A stretch of 64,000 nt of DNA from Staphylococcus sp. (GCA_023665865.1 JAMPDC010000001.1:1574737-1638736), one strand, 5' to 3'; positions 43,425 through 52,723 are shown, counted from the stretch's first letter. Program-made: numbers and translations. The notes: a model not told the origin generated them from the letters alone.

Positions 43425-45487
43425 TAACTCTGCCATCGCGCCAGCTTTCGCTAAGGATATTGCTTTTCATAATCATGGTGTCGGTCACGGTTTATTTTCT
43501 CCCCCGCACAGGCGAGAACCACTACACCTTTGAAGAGGACCGCCCATGGAGCTACGCGCTTCTGACGGCACCATTCGACATCCCGATCCATCTCGATTCC
43601 GTCAGTGCATCGAAAGTCAAGGATAGTATTGACGCTCATTTCGAGCCGGTGTTCACGCGCGACCTCACCACTGAGAAAACCATCGTCTCCGACTATGCCA
43701 CAAGGCTCAACGCGGCGACGGATCTACACATCACACCGGCCCAGCGCAACCAGATCATCAATGAGATACGCAAAGTCTACGAAAACGGCATTGTTGACCG
43801 CGAGACCTATGCTAAAATCACCGCAGGCAAGCTCCCGGCGGTGCGTTTCATCCACGACAATGTTGCAATAAGCCTTCCCACGACCAACTATCTGTCAGCC
43901 TTCCGTGCCTATGAGCATCTTGACAGTGTGTTGCGTGACAGAGATGTCCGTCAGGCCATATCTGCGACAAAGCTCTCGCAGATGCTTCACCCAAACATTC
44001 TCATAGACTCCGTGACTACCCGCCGTCTGCGCGACGAAGCCTATCAGAAAGCCATGGCTCCGGTCGGCGTCATCCAGCAGGGCGAGCGTATCATCGACAA
44101 GGGCGACATCGTAACCCCACGCCTCGCCACAGTCCTGCGCACCTATGAGAAGATTGCCAATGAGCGCGGCAATGGCGCCATATCGCAACACTACTACCCG
44201 GTGGCCGGACAGATACTCTACATGCTTATCCTCTATGGTGCTCTCTATGGCTATCTCTACATCTTCCGGCGCGAGTATTTCGACAACGACCGCACCGTGA
44301 TCTTCCTCATGACACTTATGGGGCTCTTTACCCTTTTTGCCTTCGCCATGGATGCCGGTTTCAGGATGGGTTTCTACATCACGCCCTTCACCATGGTGCC
44401 GATCATGGTGTTGATATTTCTCGATTCCCGTACAGCTTATTTCTGCCATCTCATCCAGGTGTTGATCTGTGCCATCATATCCTCGTTTGCGCTTGAGTTT
44501 GTATTCATGCAGTTTATTGCCGGAGTCGTTGCCATAGATTCGCTCAAAGATCTCAGTCGCCGTTCGCAGCTGATACGCACGGCCGCGCTGATATTCCTCG
44601 CCTACACGCTGTGTTATATCGCAGTGGAAATAATGCAATCGGGCTCGCTTGCAAAATCGGAGGGACGCGTTTACGGTGCCTTTGCCATCAACGCCATCCT
44701 CATTTCGTTCAGCTACGTGTTGATGTTTCTTGTCGAGAGAGTCTACGGATTCACCTCCCGTGTGACTCTCGTTGAGCTCAGCGACATCAACAATCCCCTC
44801 CTCCGTGAACTCTCTGAGGAGTGTCCCGGTACATTCAACCATTCGATGGCCGTCAGCAACCTTGCATCGGCGGCAGCTTCGAGAATCGGTGCCAACGTGC
44901 AGCTCGTGCGTACAGGCGCCCTCTACCATGACATAGGCAAGATCAAAAATCCCGCTTTCTATACAGAAAACCAGCATGGTGTCAATCCCCATGATGCCCT
45001 CGATCCCACCCAGAGCGCCCGCATCGTCACCGGACATGTGCTCGAAGGCCTTGCGCTTGCTGAGAAGGCAAAACTTCCGAAGGTCATACGCCAGTTCATT
45101 TCCGAGCATCACGGAGCCGGCAAAGCACGCTATTTCTACACCACCTATTGCAACGCCCATCCCGATGAGGTTGTCGACCCTGCCCAGTTCAGCTATCCGG
45201 GGCCGAATCCTCAGTCAAAGGAGACCTCTCTCATCATGATGGCAGACTCGATCGAGGCAGCCTCGCGTTCGATGACCGACCACTCTCCGGAAGCTATCTC
45301 GGCTCTGGTCAACAAAATCATCGACGCGCAGATAGCCGAAGGTCTCCACAACGAATCGCCCATCTCGTTCCGCGATGTCAACATCATCAAGGACGTCTTT
45401 GCGCAGCGTCTCCGCACCATGTACCATTCGCGTATCTCCTATCCTGAGCTGAAGAAGGCTCCGGGCGAGCAGAATCAACCTGCATAG
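43421..45487 (+). CDS. 7TM-HD family protein (PgpH-like c-di-AMP phosphodiesterase)
   Basis: A 688-residue membrane protein. After an N-terminal helix there is an extracytoplasmic 7TMR-HDED-like domain (about 30-260), then seven membrane helices at about 265-440, and a cytoplasmic HD domain at about 470-650. Metal-binding motifs are NHSMAVSNLASAAA, ALYHDIGKI (His-Asp pair), HVLEGLALAEKAKLP and FISEHHGAG. This is the layout of PgpH of Listeria, which hydrolyses c-di-AMP to pApA. Substrate assignment rests on architecture only. It overlaps the DUF2752 gene by four bases. Confidence 0.88.
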   Translation: MITLPSRQLSLRILLFIIMVSVTVYFLPRTGENHYTFEEDRPWSYALLTAPFDIPIHLDSVSASKVKDSIDAHFEPVFTRDLTTEKTIVSDYATRLNAATDLHITPAQRNQIINEIRKVYENGIVDRETYAKITAGKLPAVRFIHDNVAISLPTTNYLSAFRAYEHLDSVLRDRDVRQAISATKLSQMLHPNILIDSVTTRRLRDEAYQKAMAPVGVIQQGERIIDKGDIVTPRLATVLRTYEKIANERGNGAISQHYYPVAGQILYMLILYGALYGYLYIFRREYFDNDRTVIFLMTLMGLFTLFAFAMDAGFRMGFYITPFTMVPIMVLIFLDSRTAYFCHLIQVLICAIISSFALEFVFMQFIAGVVAIDSLKDLSRRSQLIRTAALIFLAYTLCYIAVEIMQSGSLAKSEGRVYGAFAINAILISFSYVLMFLVERVYGFTSRVTLVELSDINNPLLRELSEECPGTFNHSMAVSNLASAAASRIGANVQLVRTGALYHDIGKIKNPAFYTENQHGVNPHDALDPTQSARIVTGHVLEGLALAEKAKLPKVIRQFISEHHGAGKARYFYTTYCNAHPDEVVDPAQFSYPGPNPQSKETSLIMMADSIEAASRSMTDHSPEAISALVNKIIDAQIAEGLHNESPISFRDVNIIKDVFAQRLRTMYHSRISYPELKKAPGEQNQPA

Positions 45488-45546
45488 CCCTCTGAATCTT
45501 CAGAGGTTGAGAAAAAGTAACCTCTACATATCCAAACATAGTTAAT

Positions 45547-47874
45547 ATGTCAAAAAAAATTATCTTTCCTTTCTTGGCTGTCGCTTTCTCCGCGGCTGCC
45601 TATGAGCCTGTCACTCTTCCCGTGATTCCACCTGACCCTCAGATCGAGGCAAAAGTCAAAGAGACTCTTTCGCGTATGACCCTCGAAGAGAAGATCGGTC
45701 AGATGACTCAGATCCAGCTTGACATCCTCGGAGAGACCGGGCCTGATGGAAAATTCCGTATCGTGCCAGAGAAGCTCGACACAGTCATAGGAATCTATAA
45801 AGTCGGCTCTATTCTCAACGCTCCCTACTCCTATTGTCTCGATGCGGAATCGTGGAACGTCGTAATTCCTCAGATCCAGGAAGCCTCGATGAAATATATG
45901 GGCATCCCTTGCATCTATGGTCTCGACCAGAACCATGGTACCACATATACCAATGGTGGCACCCTCTTCCCGCAGAATCTCAGTGTCGCCGCTTCCTTCA
46001 ATACCGAACTTGCACGTAAAGCAGCCGAGATCACAGCCTATGAGACACGTGCGAGCGACTGTCCCTGGACTTTCTCGCCGACTCTTGACCTTGCCCGTGA
46101 CCCGCGGTGGCCACGTTTCTGGGAAAACTATGGTGAAGACCCGCTCGTCAATGCTCTTATGGGTGCGGCAGCTGTCCGTGGCTTCCAGGGCGACGACCCC
46201 AACCACATCGACCGCAACCACATCGCTGTCTCGCTGAAACATTTCATGGGCTACGGCATCCCCTTCTCCGGCAAAGACCGCACTCCGGCCTATATTTCAC
46301 CCTCCGACCTCCGCGACAAGCATTTCGCGCCCTATCTTGAGGCGATCAAAAACGGTGCTCTTACCATCATGGTCAATTCTTCCTCGATCAATGGTACTCC
46401 CGTCCACGCCGATCCGATCCTCCTCACCCAGTGGCTCAAAAACGATCTCCAGTGGGATGGCTTGATCGTGACAGACTGGGCAGACATCAACAACCTATAC
46501 ACCCGCGAGAAGGTTGCAAAGGATAAGAAAGACGCTATCCGTATCGCCATCAACGCCGGCATCGACATGGCCATGGAGCCATATAAGGTCGACTACTGCG
46601 AGATCCTCAAGGAACTCGTCGAGGAGGGCGCGGTGCCCATGAGCCGTATCGACGACGCTGCCTCGCGTGCCTTGCGCCTTAAATATCGTCTTGGCCTCTT
46701 CGACCAACCGAACACCTTGCTCAAAGACTATCCCAAATTCGCCTCAAAGGAGTTTGCCGACGCAGCTCTCGATGCTGCCGCAGAGTCAATGGTGCTTTTG
46801 AAGAATGATGAAAATATTCTCCCGCTCCGTCAGGGTGCCAAGCTGCTTGTCACCGGACCGACAGCGGTATCCATGCGCTCGCTCAACGGTGGCTGGTCCT
46901 ACACCTGGCAGGGTCATCTGACAGACGAGTATGCCAAGGACTACAACACCATTTTCGAGGCTTTGACATCGACATTTGGTGCAGACAATGTCAACTATGT
47001 CCCGACAGTCACCTTTGATCAGAAAGGCTCCTATCAGGACGAGACCGTGGTTGATTTTACCGACGCAGCAAAGGCTGCCGCTTCAGCCGATGTGATTGTC
47101 GCCTGTATCGGTGAGAATTCCTATTGTGAGACTCCGGGCAACCTCTCAGACCTGCATCTCTCCGTCAACCAGCGCGAGATGGTCAAGACTCTGGCCGCTA
47201 CCGGCAAGCCTGTCATCCTCATCATCAATGAAGGCCGTCCGCGCATACTTGCCGACATCGAGCCTCTTGCCAAGGGTATCGTCGACATCATTATCCCCGG
47301 AAATTTCGGTGGCGACGCTCTCGCTCAGCTCCTTGCCGGACAGCGCAACTTCTCCGGACGTCTTCCCTTCACCTATCCCCGCGAGATCAACTCGCTTGTG
47401 ACTTACGACTATAAAGTCAGCGAGGAGGTAGGCAAGATGGAAGGTGTCTATGACTATGACGCCCGCGTCAACGTCCAGTGGCCTTTCGGCTATGGCAAGA
47501 GCTACACCACGTTCAGCTATTCCAATCTTAAAGTCGATAAGAAGGAATTTACTGCCGACGATATCATCACCGTGACTCTCGACGTCACCAACACCGGCAC
47601 GATGTCGGGTAAGGATGCAGTGCTCCTGTTCTCGTCCGACCATGTGGCCTCTGTTGTCCCTGACAACAAACGTCTGCGTGCCTTCTCAAAACTTGCCCTC
47701 ATGCCCGGCGAGACACGTAGCGTAAGCTTCCGCATCCCGGCCTCAGACCTTGCCTTTGTCAACGCCGCCGGCAACTGGACTCTTGAGGAAGGCGATTTCA
47801 CCCTCACCGTCGGTAATCTTACCCAGCCACTCCGCTGCACCTCTACCTACACATGGTCAACCCCCAACATTTGA
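45547..47874 (+). CDS. GH3 beta-glucosidase
   Basis: A 775-residue exported glycoside hydrolase family 3 enzyme, BglX-like. Signal peptide about residues 1-18 (MSKKIIFPFLAVAFSAAA). The (alpha/beta)8 domain carries the nucleophile Asp310 in LIVTDWADI; the second domain carries the acid/base region CIGENSYCETPGNLSDL; and a C-terminal fibronectin III-like domain (about 680-775) follows. FGYGKSYTTFSYSNL is the usual boundary motif. It would release terminal beta-linked glucose or related sugars in the periplasm. It stands alone, with a terminator after it. Confidence 0.92.
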   Translation: MSKKIIFPFLAVAFSAAAYEPVTLPVIPPDPQIEAKVKETLSRMTLEEKIGQMTQIQLDILGETGPDGKFRIVPEKLDTVIGIYKVGSILNAPYSYCLDAESWNVVIPQIQEASMKYMGIPCIYGLDQNHGTTYTNGGTLFPQNLSVAASFNTELARKAAEITAYETRASDCPWTFSPTLDLARDPRWPRFWENYGEDPLVNALMGAAAVRGFQGDDPNHIDRNHIAVSLKHFMGYGIPFSGKDRTPAYISPSDLRDKHFAPYLEAIKNGALTIMVNSSSINGTPVHADPILLTQWLKNDLQWDGLIVTDWADINNLYTREKVAKDKKDAIRIAINAGIDMAMEPYKVDYCEILKELVEEGAVPMSRIDDAASRALRLKYRLGLFDQPNTLLKDYPKFASKEFADAALDAAAESMVLLKNDENILPLRQGAKLLVTGPTAVSMRSLNGGWSYTWQGHLTDEYAKDYNTIFEALTSTFGADNVNYVPTVTFDQKGSYQDETVVDFTDAAKAAASADVIVACIGENSYCETPGNLSDLHLSVNQREMVKTLAATGKPVILIINEGRPRILADIEPLAKGIVDIIIPGNFGGDALAQLLAGQRNFSGRLPFTYPREINSLVTYDYKVSEEVGKMEGVYDYDARVNVQWPFGYGKSYTTFSYSNLKVDKKEFTADDIITVTLDVTNTGTMSGKDAVLLFSSDHVASVVPDNKRLRAFSKLALMPGETRSVSFRIPASDLAFVNAAGNWTLEEGDFTLTVGNLTQPLRCTSTYTWSTPNI

Positions 47875-47893
47875 TTTGAAACGTAACAGAGAT

Positions 47894-47946
47894 TAAAAAA
47901 AAGAATCCGCAACGGCTGGTAGTAAAGCTGTTGCGGATTTTATTTG
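47894..47946. terminator. Bidirectional terminator between GH3 gene and tRNA
   Basis: AATCCGCAAC at 47904-47913 pairs with GTTGCGGATT at 47930-47939; an A run on the left and T-rich bases on the right serve both directions. Confidence 0.85.
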
Positions 47947-48018
47947 TATTCCCGTAGGGAGTCGAACCCTAATCGTCGGAACCGGAATCCGATATTCTAT
48001 CCATTGAACTACGGGAAC
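47947..48018 (-). tRNA. tRNA-Arg, anticodon CCG
   Basis: Read on the minus strand from 48018, GTTCCCG pairs with CGGGAAT (G-U at the first pair), the D-arm contains GATAGAAT, and the anticodon stem TCGGA/TCCGA encloses TTCCGGT with anticodon CCG. The T-arm TAGGG/CCCTA encloses TTCGACT. The CCA end is not encoded. It decodes CGG arginine codons. Confidence 0.93.
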
Positions 48019-48081
48019 ATTGCGTCGGGTCTCTGATGGATTGAGAGGGCGAAAGTGCGCCTTTAACCAACGATTGAGATG

Positions 48082-48112
48082 CAAAATTAGTGATTTTTTC
48101 GTATTTTTGCAA
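48082..48112 (-). promoter_or_regulatory. Promoter of tRNA-Arg
   Basis: On the minus strand TTG (48112-48110), 20 bases, then TAATTTTG (48089-48082). It overlaps the divergent ung box. Confidence 0.6.
48102..48109 (+). promoter_or_regulatory. -7 box of ung
   Basis: TATTTTTG (TAnnTTTG), 33 bases before ung ATG; it sits inside the spacer of the divergent tRNA promoter. Confidence 0.5.
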
Positions 48113-48142
48113 AATATGCTTCAAATTTAGCAATCGACATTA

Positions 48143-48817
48143 ATGGACGTAAGAATTGAACCTTCCTGGAAAAAAGTCCTTGCCGACGAGTGGGACAAGG
48201 ATTATTTCAAGTCTCTGACCGATTTTGTGCGTGGCCGCTACATGCAGCAGACCGTCTTCCCGCCGGCCGGAAAGATTTTTGCTGCTTTCGACGCCTGTCC
48301 GTTCGACCAAGTAAAGGTCGTCATCCTCGGTCAGGATCCCTATCCCGGCTACGGGCAGGCCAATGGACTCAGTTTCTCTGTCAATCCCGGAGTGGAGCTT
48401 CCGCGCTCATTGCGCAACATCTATCGTGAGCTTCAGGACGACCTCGGATGTCCGCCACCTCCCACCGGTGACCTCTCATCATGGGCGCGTCAGGGCGTGC
48501 TCCTGCTCAACGCTACCCTCACTGTCGACGCCGGTGCCCCCGCATCGCATCAGGGTCAGGGTTGGGAGACCTTCACCGACGCTGCCATCCGTCATCTTGC
48601 CGAGCAACGCTCAAACCTCGTCTTTATTCTCTGGGGAGCCTATGCCCAGCGTAAGGGTGAGTTCATTGACCGGAACCGTCATTGCGTCATCACCTCCCCT
48701 CATCCCTCTCCGTTGAGCGCCTCGCGCGGTTTCTTCGGCAGCCGGCCATTCTCGCGTGCAAACGCCTATCTCACCGCCAACGGTATCTCCCCGGTGGACT
48801 GGTGTGCCATCAACTGA
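48143..48817 (+). CDS. ung: Uracil-DNA glycosylase
   Basis: A 224-residue family 1 uracil-DNA glycosylase that removes uracil from DNA in base-excision repair. Motifs: VVILGQDPYPG with catalytic Asp65, LLLNATLTV for uracil recognition, and the HPSPLSASRGFFGSRPF leucine-loop motif with the active-site His. Standard length. The next gene begins 21 bases later. Confidence 0.96.
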   Translation: MDVRIEPSWKKVLADEWDKDYFKSLTDFVRGRYMQQTVFPPAGKIFAAFDACPFDQVKVVILGQDPYPGYGQANGLSFSVNPGVELPRSLRNIYRELQDDLGCPPPPTGDLSSWARQGVLLLNATLTVDAGAPASHQGQGWETFTDAAIRHLAEQRSNLVFILWGAYAQRKGEFIDRNRHCVITSPHPSPLSASRGFFGSRPFSRANAYLTANGISPVDWCAIN

Positions 48818-48838
48818 CTTAATCCTTTTTTTTGAACG

Positions 48839-49237
48839 ATGAAATACACTCTCGGACAACGTCAGGAGCTCGCGCGTGAGCTCCGCAAACAAGGTCTCAA
48901 CTGCTGCCAGTGTGTCACCATGGCTTTCGACGACCTCACTGCGGCTGACCCGCAGCTCCTTGCCTCCATTTCAGCCGGATTTGGCTCCGGCTTTGGTGCC
49001 AGCGGTGAAGTCTGCGGCGCCATATCGGGTGCCACAATGCTCACCGGTCTGCTCAACCCCTCGCTCTCTCGCCCCGACCTCTACAGGCAGGTGCGCGAGA
49101 CCATGGCCGAGTTCAGTGCTATCAACGGCTCCTGCATCTGCCGCGAGCTCAAGAAGCCTGGCCGCAAACCCTGTATCGACCTCATCACCGATGCTGTCGC
49201 CATTCTTCACAAGCGCTTTGAAGCCGATGGATATTAA
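48839..49237 (+). CDS. C_GCAxxG_C_C family protein
   Basis: A 132-residue Cys-rich protein of the C_GCAxxG_C_C family. The signature is spread as NCCQCVTMAF, SAGFGSGFGASGEVCGAISGATMLTGL and, near the end, CICRELKKPGRKPCIDL. The family is suspected to bind metal or a cofactor, with function unknown. It lies after ung and its stop overlaps the next gene's start by 11 bases. Confidence 0.87.
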   Translation: MKYTLGQRQELARELRKQGLNCCQCVTMAFDDLTAADPQLLASISAGFGSGFGASGEVCGAISGATMLTGLLNPSLSRPDLYRQVRETMAEFSAINGSCICRELKKPGRKPCIDLITDAVAILHKRFEADGY

Positions 49238-50507
49238 GCGTCTCCTCCTCTTGCTATTCCTTCTCCTGTGCTGCATGACCACGGTGCTTGCCGATGATAT
49301 GGACACGCGCCAAGGCATCTTTAACCCGTCATTCCGCTCTCTGCGTGTGACTCTCGGCGACAACGACTTCGCCCCGCCGGTCGTGATGCTCAACGACAAC
49401 TCATCGCGCCTCACTGTCAGTTTCGACGAACTTAGCGAGGAGCGCCGGTTCATGCGCTACGAGCTCATCCACTGCGATGCCCGTTGGCGTCCGGAAGGAC
49501 TCGTGGCCTCTGAATTTCTCGATGGGTTCAACGAGGGTGTGGTCGAGGACTACGACTACTCCCGCGCCACGCTCGTCCACTATGTCCACTACACTATCAC
49601 TATTCCCAACAACGATATACGCATCACCCAGCCCGGCAACTATCTCCTCCGTGTCTACGATGAGACCGAGCCCGACGATACTCTCCTTCAGGCGCGTTTC
49701 GGCGTCTCGGATTTCTCGGCTGTCATAGGAGCGGGTGTGACATCGCTGACCGATATTGACACAAACCGCAGCCACCAGCAGCTGAGTGTCACCGTTGACC
49801 TGAGCCACGTCACCGGTGTCGACGACCCGTTCAACGATCTCATTCTTGTCGTCAGCCAAAACGGTCGCCCCGACAGCGAAGTCATCCTCACAGCCCCGCA
49901 GAGGGTTCTCGGACGCCGTGTGATCTACGAACACCTACGTCCTCTCATCTTCCCAGCCGGCAACGAATACCGCCGATTTGAGACCGTCTCTACCGGCTAT
50001 CCCGGCATGGGTGTGGCCGACATCTCATTCGAGTCGCCCATCTACCACATGACTCTCTACACCGACACCCCGCGTGCGGCTTCCTCATATAGCTACGACA
50101 GCACCCAACATGGCCGCTACTTCATCCGCGAGTCTTCGTCGTCCGACTCCGACACCGAGGCCGATTACGTCATGACCAACTTCTCGCTTGAGATGCCTGA
50201 GCTCTATGGCCGCGACATCTTCATCGACGGCGACCTCACGCAGCGCCGTTTCGATCCCTCCTCGCGCATGGTCTACAACCATGCCACCGGCCGCTACGAG
50301 CAGTCGCTTCTCCTCAAGCAGGGTGCCTACAACTACCAGTATCTCACCGTCCCCTCCGGCTCTGAGCGTGGCGCCACAGCCCCCGTCGAGGGCGACTACT
50401 ACCAAACAGTCAACGAGTATCTCATAAAGGTCTACCATCGTCCGCGCGGCACACGCTTCGACCGTCTCATAGGCACCTCCATCATCTCCTCTGCCTCCCA
50501 ACTTTGA
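49227..50507 (+). CDS. T9SS plug-type protein (former DUF5103)
   Basis: A 426-residue exported protein. ATG 49227 (MDIKRLLLLLFLLLCCMTTVLAD) gives a proper signal peptide and overlaps the preceding gene by 11 bases. The chain is all-beta, with typical DUF5103 landmarks: SLRVTLGDNDFAPPVVMLNDNSSRLTVSFDEL, YELIHCDARWRPEGLVASEFLDGFNE, and the late IFIDGDLTQRRFD.. .YNHATGRYEQSLLLKQGAYNYQYL. The family was renamed after the Plug of the SprA translocon of T9SS, the protein that seals the periplasmic side of the outer membrane pore. The name rests on this recollection of the family, not on a search. PorU at 18436 supports a T9SS. Confidence 0.78.
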   Translation: MDIKRLLLLLFLLLCCMTTVLADDMDTRQGIFNPSFRSLRVTLGDNDFAPPVVMLNDNSSRLTVSFDELSEERRFMRYELIHCDARWRPEGLVASEFLDGFNEGVVEDYDYSRATLVHYVHYTITIPNNDIRITQPGNYLLRVYDETEPDDTLLQARFGVSDFSAVIGAGVTSLTDIDTNRSHQQLSVTVDLSHVTGVDDPFNDLILVVSQNGRPDSEVILTAPQRVLGRRVIYEHLRPLIFPAGNEYRRFETVSTGYPGMGVADISFESPIYHMTLYTDTPRAASSYSYDSTQHGRYFIRESSSSDSDTEADYVMTNFSLEMPELYGRDIFIDGDLTQRRFDPSSRMVYNHATGRYEQSLLLKQGAYNYQYLTVPSGSERGATAPVEGDYYQTVNEYLIKVYHRPRGTRFDRLIGTSIISSASQL

Positions 50508-50516
50508 ATCAACAAT

Positions 50517-51137
50517 ATGGAAGAAGAAACCAAAGAAGAAATTATGCTACAGATACAGGATACCCTCGTGTCGCTCGACCTCGCCGAGGTCTTCTTTTGC
50601 TGCGACATAGAGAAATGCAAAGGTGAATGTTGCATCGAAGGCGACGCCGGAGCGCCGCTGACCGCTGCCGAGCGCGATGAGATCGACCGCCTTCTCCCGG
50701 CCTTCGCCGACCGCCTCCTCCCCTCGGCCACGGAGCGCATCCGCGAAGCCGGCACGAGCTATGTCGATGAGGAGGGTGATCTCGTCACCCAGATTGTCGA
50801 CGGACGCAACTGCATCTACACCTGCTACGCTCCGGGTGGCATCTGCCAGTGTGCCATCGAGTGTGCTTTCAACGAAGGCAAGACCGGCACCTTCCGCAAA
50901 CCATCATCCTGTGCACTCTATCCCGTGCGCCTGACCGAATACCCTACCTTTACAGCTGTCAACTATCACCGATGGAAGATCTGCAAGTCTGCCGAACAAC
51001 TCGGGCGCAAGCTCGGAGTGCGGCTCTATCAGTTTCTTGAAGGCCCGCTGACCGCACGTTTCGGCAAGGAATGGTATGATGAACTCAAACTCGCCTGCGA
51101 GGCCTACCTTGAAGAATACGGGGAAACCACAGAATAG
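50517..51137 (+). CDS. DUF3109 family Cys-rich protein
   Basis: A 206-residue soluble protein. Conserved Cys groups: FFCCDIEKCKGECCIEGDAGAPL, NCIYTCYAPGGICQCAIECAF and SSCALYPVRL; later NYHRWKICKSA. This YkgJ/DUF3109-like pattern suggests metal (zinc or iron-sulfur) binding. The N-terminal part GAPLTAAERDEIDRLLP is typical of the family. Function unknown. It follows the plug-type gene by nine bases and may be in its operon. Confidence 0.85.
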   Translation: MEEETKEEIMLQIQDTLVSLDLAEVFFCCDIEKCKGECCIEGDAGAPLTAAERDEIDRLLPAFADRLLPSATERIREAGTSYVDEEGDLVTQIVDGRNCIYTCYAPGGICQCAIECAFNEGKTGTFRKPSSCALYPVRLTEYPTFTAVNYHRWKICKSAEQLGRKLGVRLYQFLEGPLTARFGKEWYDELKLACEAYLEEYGETTE

Positions 51138-51139
51138 GG

Positions 51140-51240
51140 TACAGAAATTCAGAAATGACATAAATAACAGATTATTTTGGGAGTCAATGCTCTCTAAAAA
51201 TATTTAAGTCTGTTATTTATGTCATTTCTGAATTTTTGTA
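51140..51240. repeat. Long inverted repeat, 32-base arms with one mismatch
   Basis: The arms at 51140-51171 and 51209-51240 are complementary at 31 of 32 positions (one A/G difference near the outer ends), around a 37-base loop. It starts two bases after the DUF3109 stop and is followed directly by a run of about eight C then A-rich sequence. It could fold as a terminator-like hairpin or be a small foldback element. Confidence 0.85.
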
Positions 51241-51261
51241 CCCCCCCCAAAAAAAAATATA

Positions 51262-51301
51262 TAAAAAAACCGGCTGCGCCATAAGCTTGGCACAGCCGGT
51301 T
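51262..51301 (-). terminator. Intrinsic terminator of gdhA
   Basis: AACCGGCTGYGCC-type arms at 51268-51280 and 51289-51301 pair (one G-U-like mismatch). On the minus strand they are followed by a seven-T run. It lies 26 bases beyond the gdhA stop. Confidence 0.85.
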
Positions 51302-51327
51302 GATCTTTTGGTTCTTGTTCTGATGGA

Positions 51328-52665
51328 TTAGAGGATGCCCTGGCCGATCATAGCGTTGGCAACCTTCATGAAGCCTGCGATGTTGGCGCCCTTCATGTAG
51401 TTGATATATCCGTCAGGCTCAGTGCCGTGCTTCACACACTGGGTGTGGATATTCTTCATGATCTCATGGAGACGGCGGTCAACTTCCTCAGCGCTCCACT
51501 GGAGGTGCTCGGCGTTCTGGCTCATTTCGAGACCTGAAGTAGCCACACCACCGGCGTTCACAGCCTTACCGGGAGCGTAAGTAGTCTTCGAAGCGAGGAA
51601 TGTGTCGATAGCCTCGGGGGTGCAGCCCATGTTTGAAACTTCAGCCACGAGCTCTACGCCGTTTGCCACGAGTTTCTTTGCATCTTCGCCGTCGACCTCA
51701 TTCTGGGTAGCGCAGGGGAGAGCGATGTCCACCTTCTGTTCCCAAGGCTTGCGGCCTGCGAAGAACTTGGCGTTGGGATATTTCTCTGCATAGGGAGCGA
51801 CGATATCCTCACCGGTTGCACGGAGATAGAGCATATAGTCGATCTTCTCGCCTGAGATACCGTCCGGGTCATAGATATAGCCGTCGGGGCCGGAGATGGT
51901 GACCACCTTTGCACCGAGCTCGGTAGCCTTGAGGGTAGCGCCCCAAGCCACATTGCCGAAGCCTGAAACGGCCACTGTCTTGCCCTTGATGTCGTCTTTC
52001 TTCTCGGCGAGCATGCTCTGGACGAAATAGAGAGCGCCGAAACCGGTAGCCTCAGGACGGATGAGTGAACCGCCGAAGTCGAGACCCTTGCCGGTGAAAG
52101 TACCAGTGCACTCGTTGACGAGTTTCTTATACATACCGTACATATAACCGACCTCGCGGCCACCTACGCCGATATCGCCTGCGGGTACGTCGCGGTCAGG
52201 ACCGAGATTCTTCCAGAGGCCGAGGATGAAAGCCTGGCAGAAGCGCATGATCTCAGCGTCGCTCTTGCCGCGGGGCGAGAAGTCGCTGCCACCCTTGGCG
52301 CCACCCATCGGGAGTGTGGTGAGAGCGTTTTTGAAAGTCTGCTCAAAGCCGAGGAACTTCAGGATTGAGAGGTTTACTGATGCGTGGAAACGGATACCGC
52401 CTTTATACGGGCCAATGGCGTTGTTAAATTGCACGCGGTAGCCGATATTGTTCTGGACTTCACCTTTATCATCGACCCAGGTCACGCGGAAAGTGACGAT
52501 ACGGTCAGGCTCGACCATGCGCTCGATGATTTTTGCTTTTTCAAATTCAGGGTGCTGGTTGTAGACATCCTCTACGCAGATGAGCACTTCCTTCACTGCC
52601 TGAAGATATTCTTTTTCGCCCGGATGCTTTGCCTCCAGGTTGCTTAAGATGGTGTTGATATCCAT
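51328..52665 (-). CDS. gdhA: NADP-type glutamate dehydrogenase
   Basis: A 445-residue hexameric glutamate dehydrogenase catalysing 2-oxoglutarate + NH4+ + NAD(P)H to glutamate. Catalytic stretch: GPYKGGIRFHASVNLSILKFLGFEQTFKNALTTLPMGGAKGGSDFSP with the catalytic Lys; GGSLIRPEATGFGALYF; the dinucleotide fold VAVSGFGNVAWG. The subfamily (50s type, NADP) is judged from the overall sequence pattern. A -7 box precedes it. Confidence 0.94.
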   Translation of the reverse strand: MDINTILSNLEAKHPGEKEYLQAVKEVLICVEDVYNQHPEFEKAKIIERMVEPDRIVTFRVTWVDDKGEVQNNIGYRVQFNNAIGPYKGGIRFHASVNLSILKFLGFEQTFKNALTTLPMGGAKGGSDFSPRGKSDAEIMRFCQAFILGLWKNLGPDRDVPAGDIGVGGREVGYMYGMYKKLVNECTGTFTGKGLDFGGSLIRPEATGFGALYFVQSMLAEKKDDIKGKTVAVSGFGNVAWGATLKATELGAKVVTISGPDGYIYDPDGISGEKIDYMLYLRATGEDIVAPYAEKYPNAKFFAGRKPWEQKVDIALPCATQNEVDGEDAKKLVANGVELVAEVSNMGCTPEAIDTFLASKTTYAPGKAVNAGGVATSGLEMSQNAEHLQWSAEEVDRRLHEIMKNIHTQCVKHGTEPDGYINYMKGANIAGFMKVANAMIGQGIL

Positions 52666-52715
52666 GATAAAAGAAATTAGTGGTTGGTGTGTATTGATGA
52701 TTTTGGTTAACGCTG

Positions 52716-52723
52716 CAAATGTA
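52716..52723 (-). promoter_or_regulatory. -7 box of gdhA
   Basis: On the minus strand this is TACATTTG (TAnnTTTG), 51 bases before the gdhA start; leader about 45 bases. Confidence 0.55.

Noticed and set aside
43895-45160. A 421-codon minus-strand frame opposite the PgpH-like gene
   Set aside because: Antisense shadow caused by biased third positions; no motif, signal peptide or promoter, while the HD domain is intact on the plus strand.
47947-48018. tRNA-Arg as attachment site of an integrated element
   Set aside because: No integrase or repeated tRNA 3' end lies near; neighbours are ordinary core genes.
48876-49226. Extending the plug-type gene upstream through the C_GCAxxG_C_C gene
   Set aside because: The extension is low-complexity Ser/Pro text in a shadow frame, whereas ATG 49227 begins a clear signal peptide.
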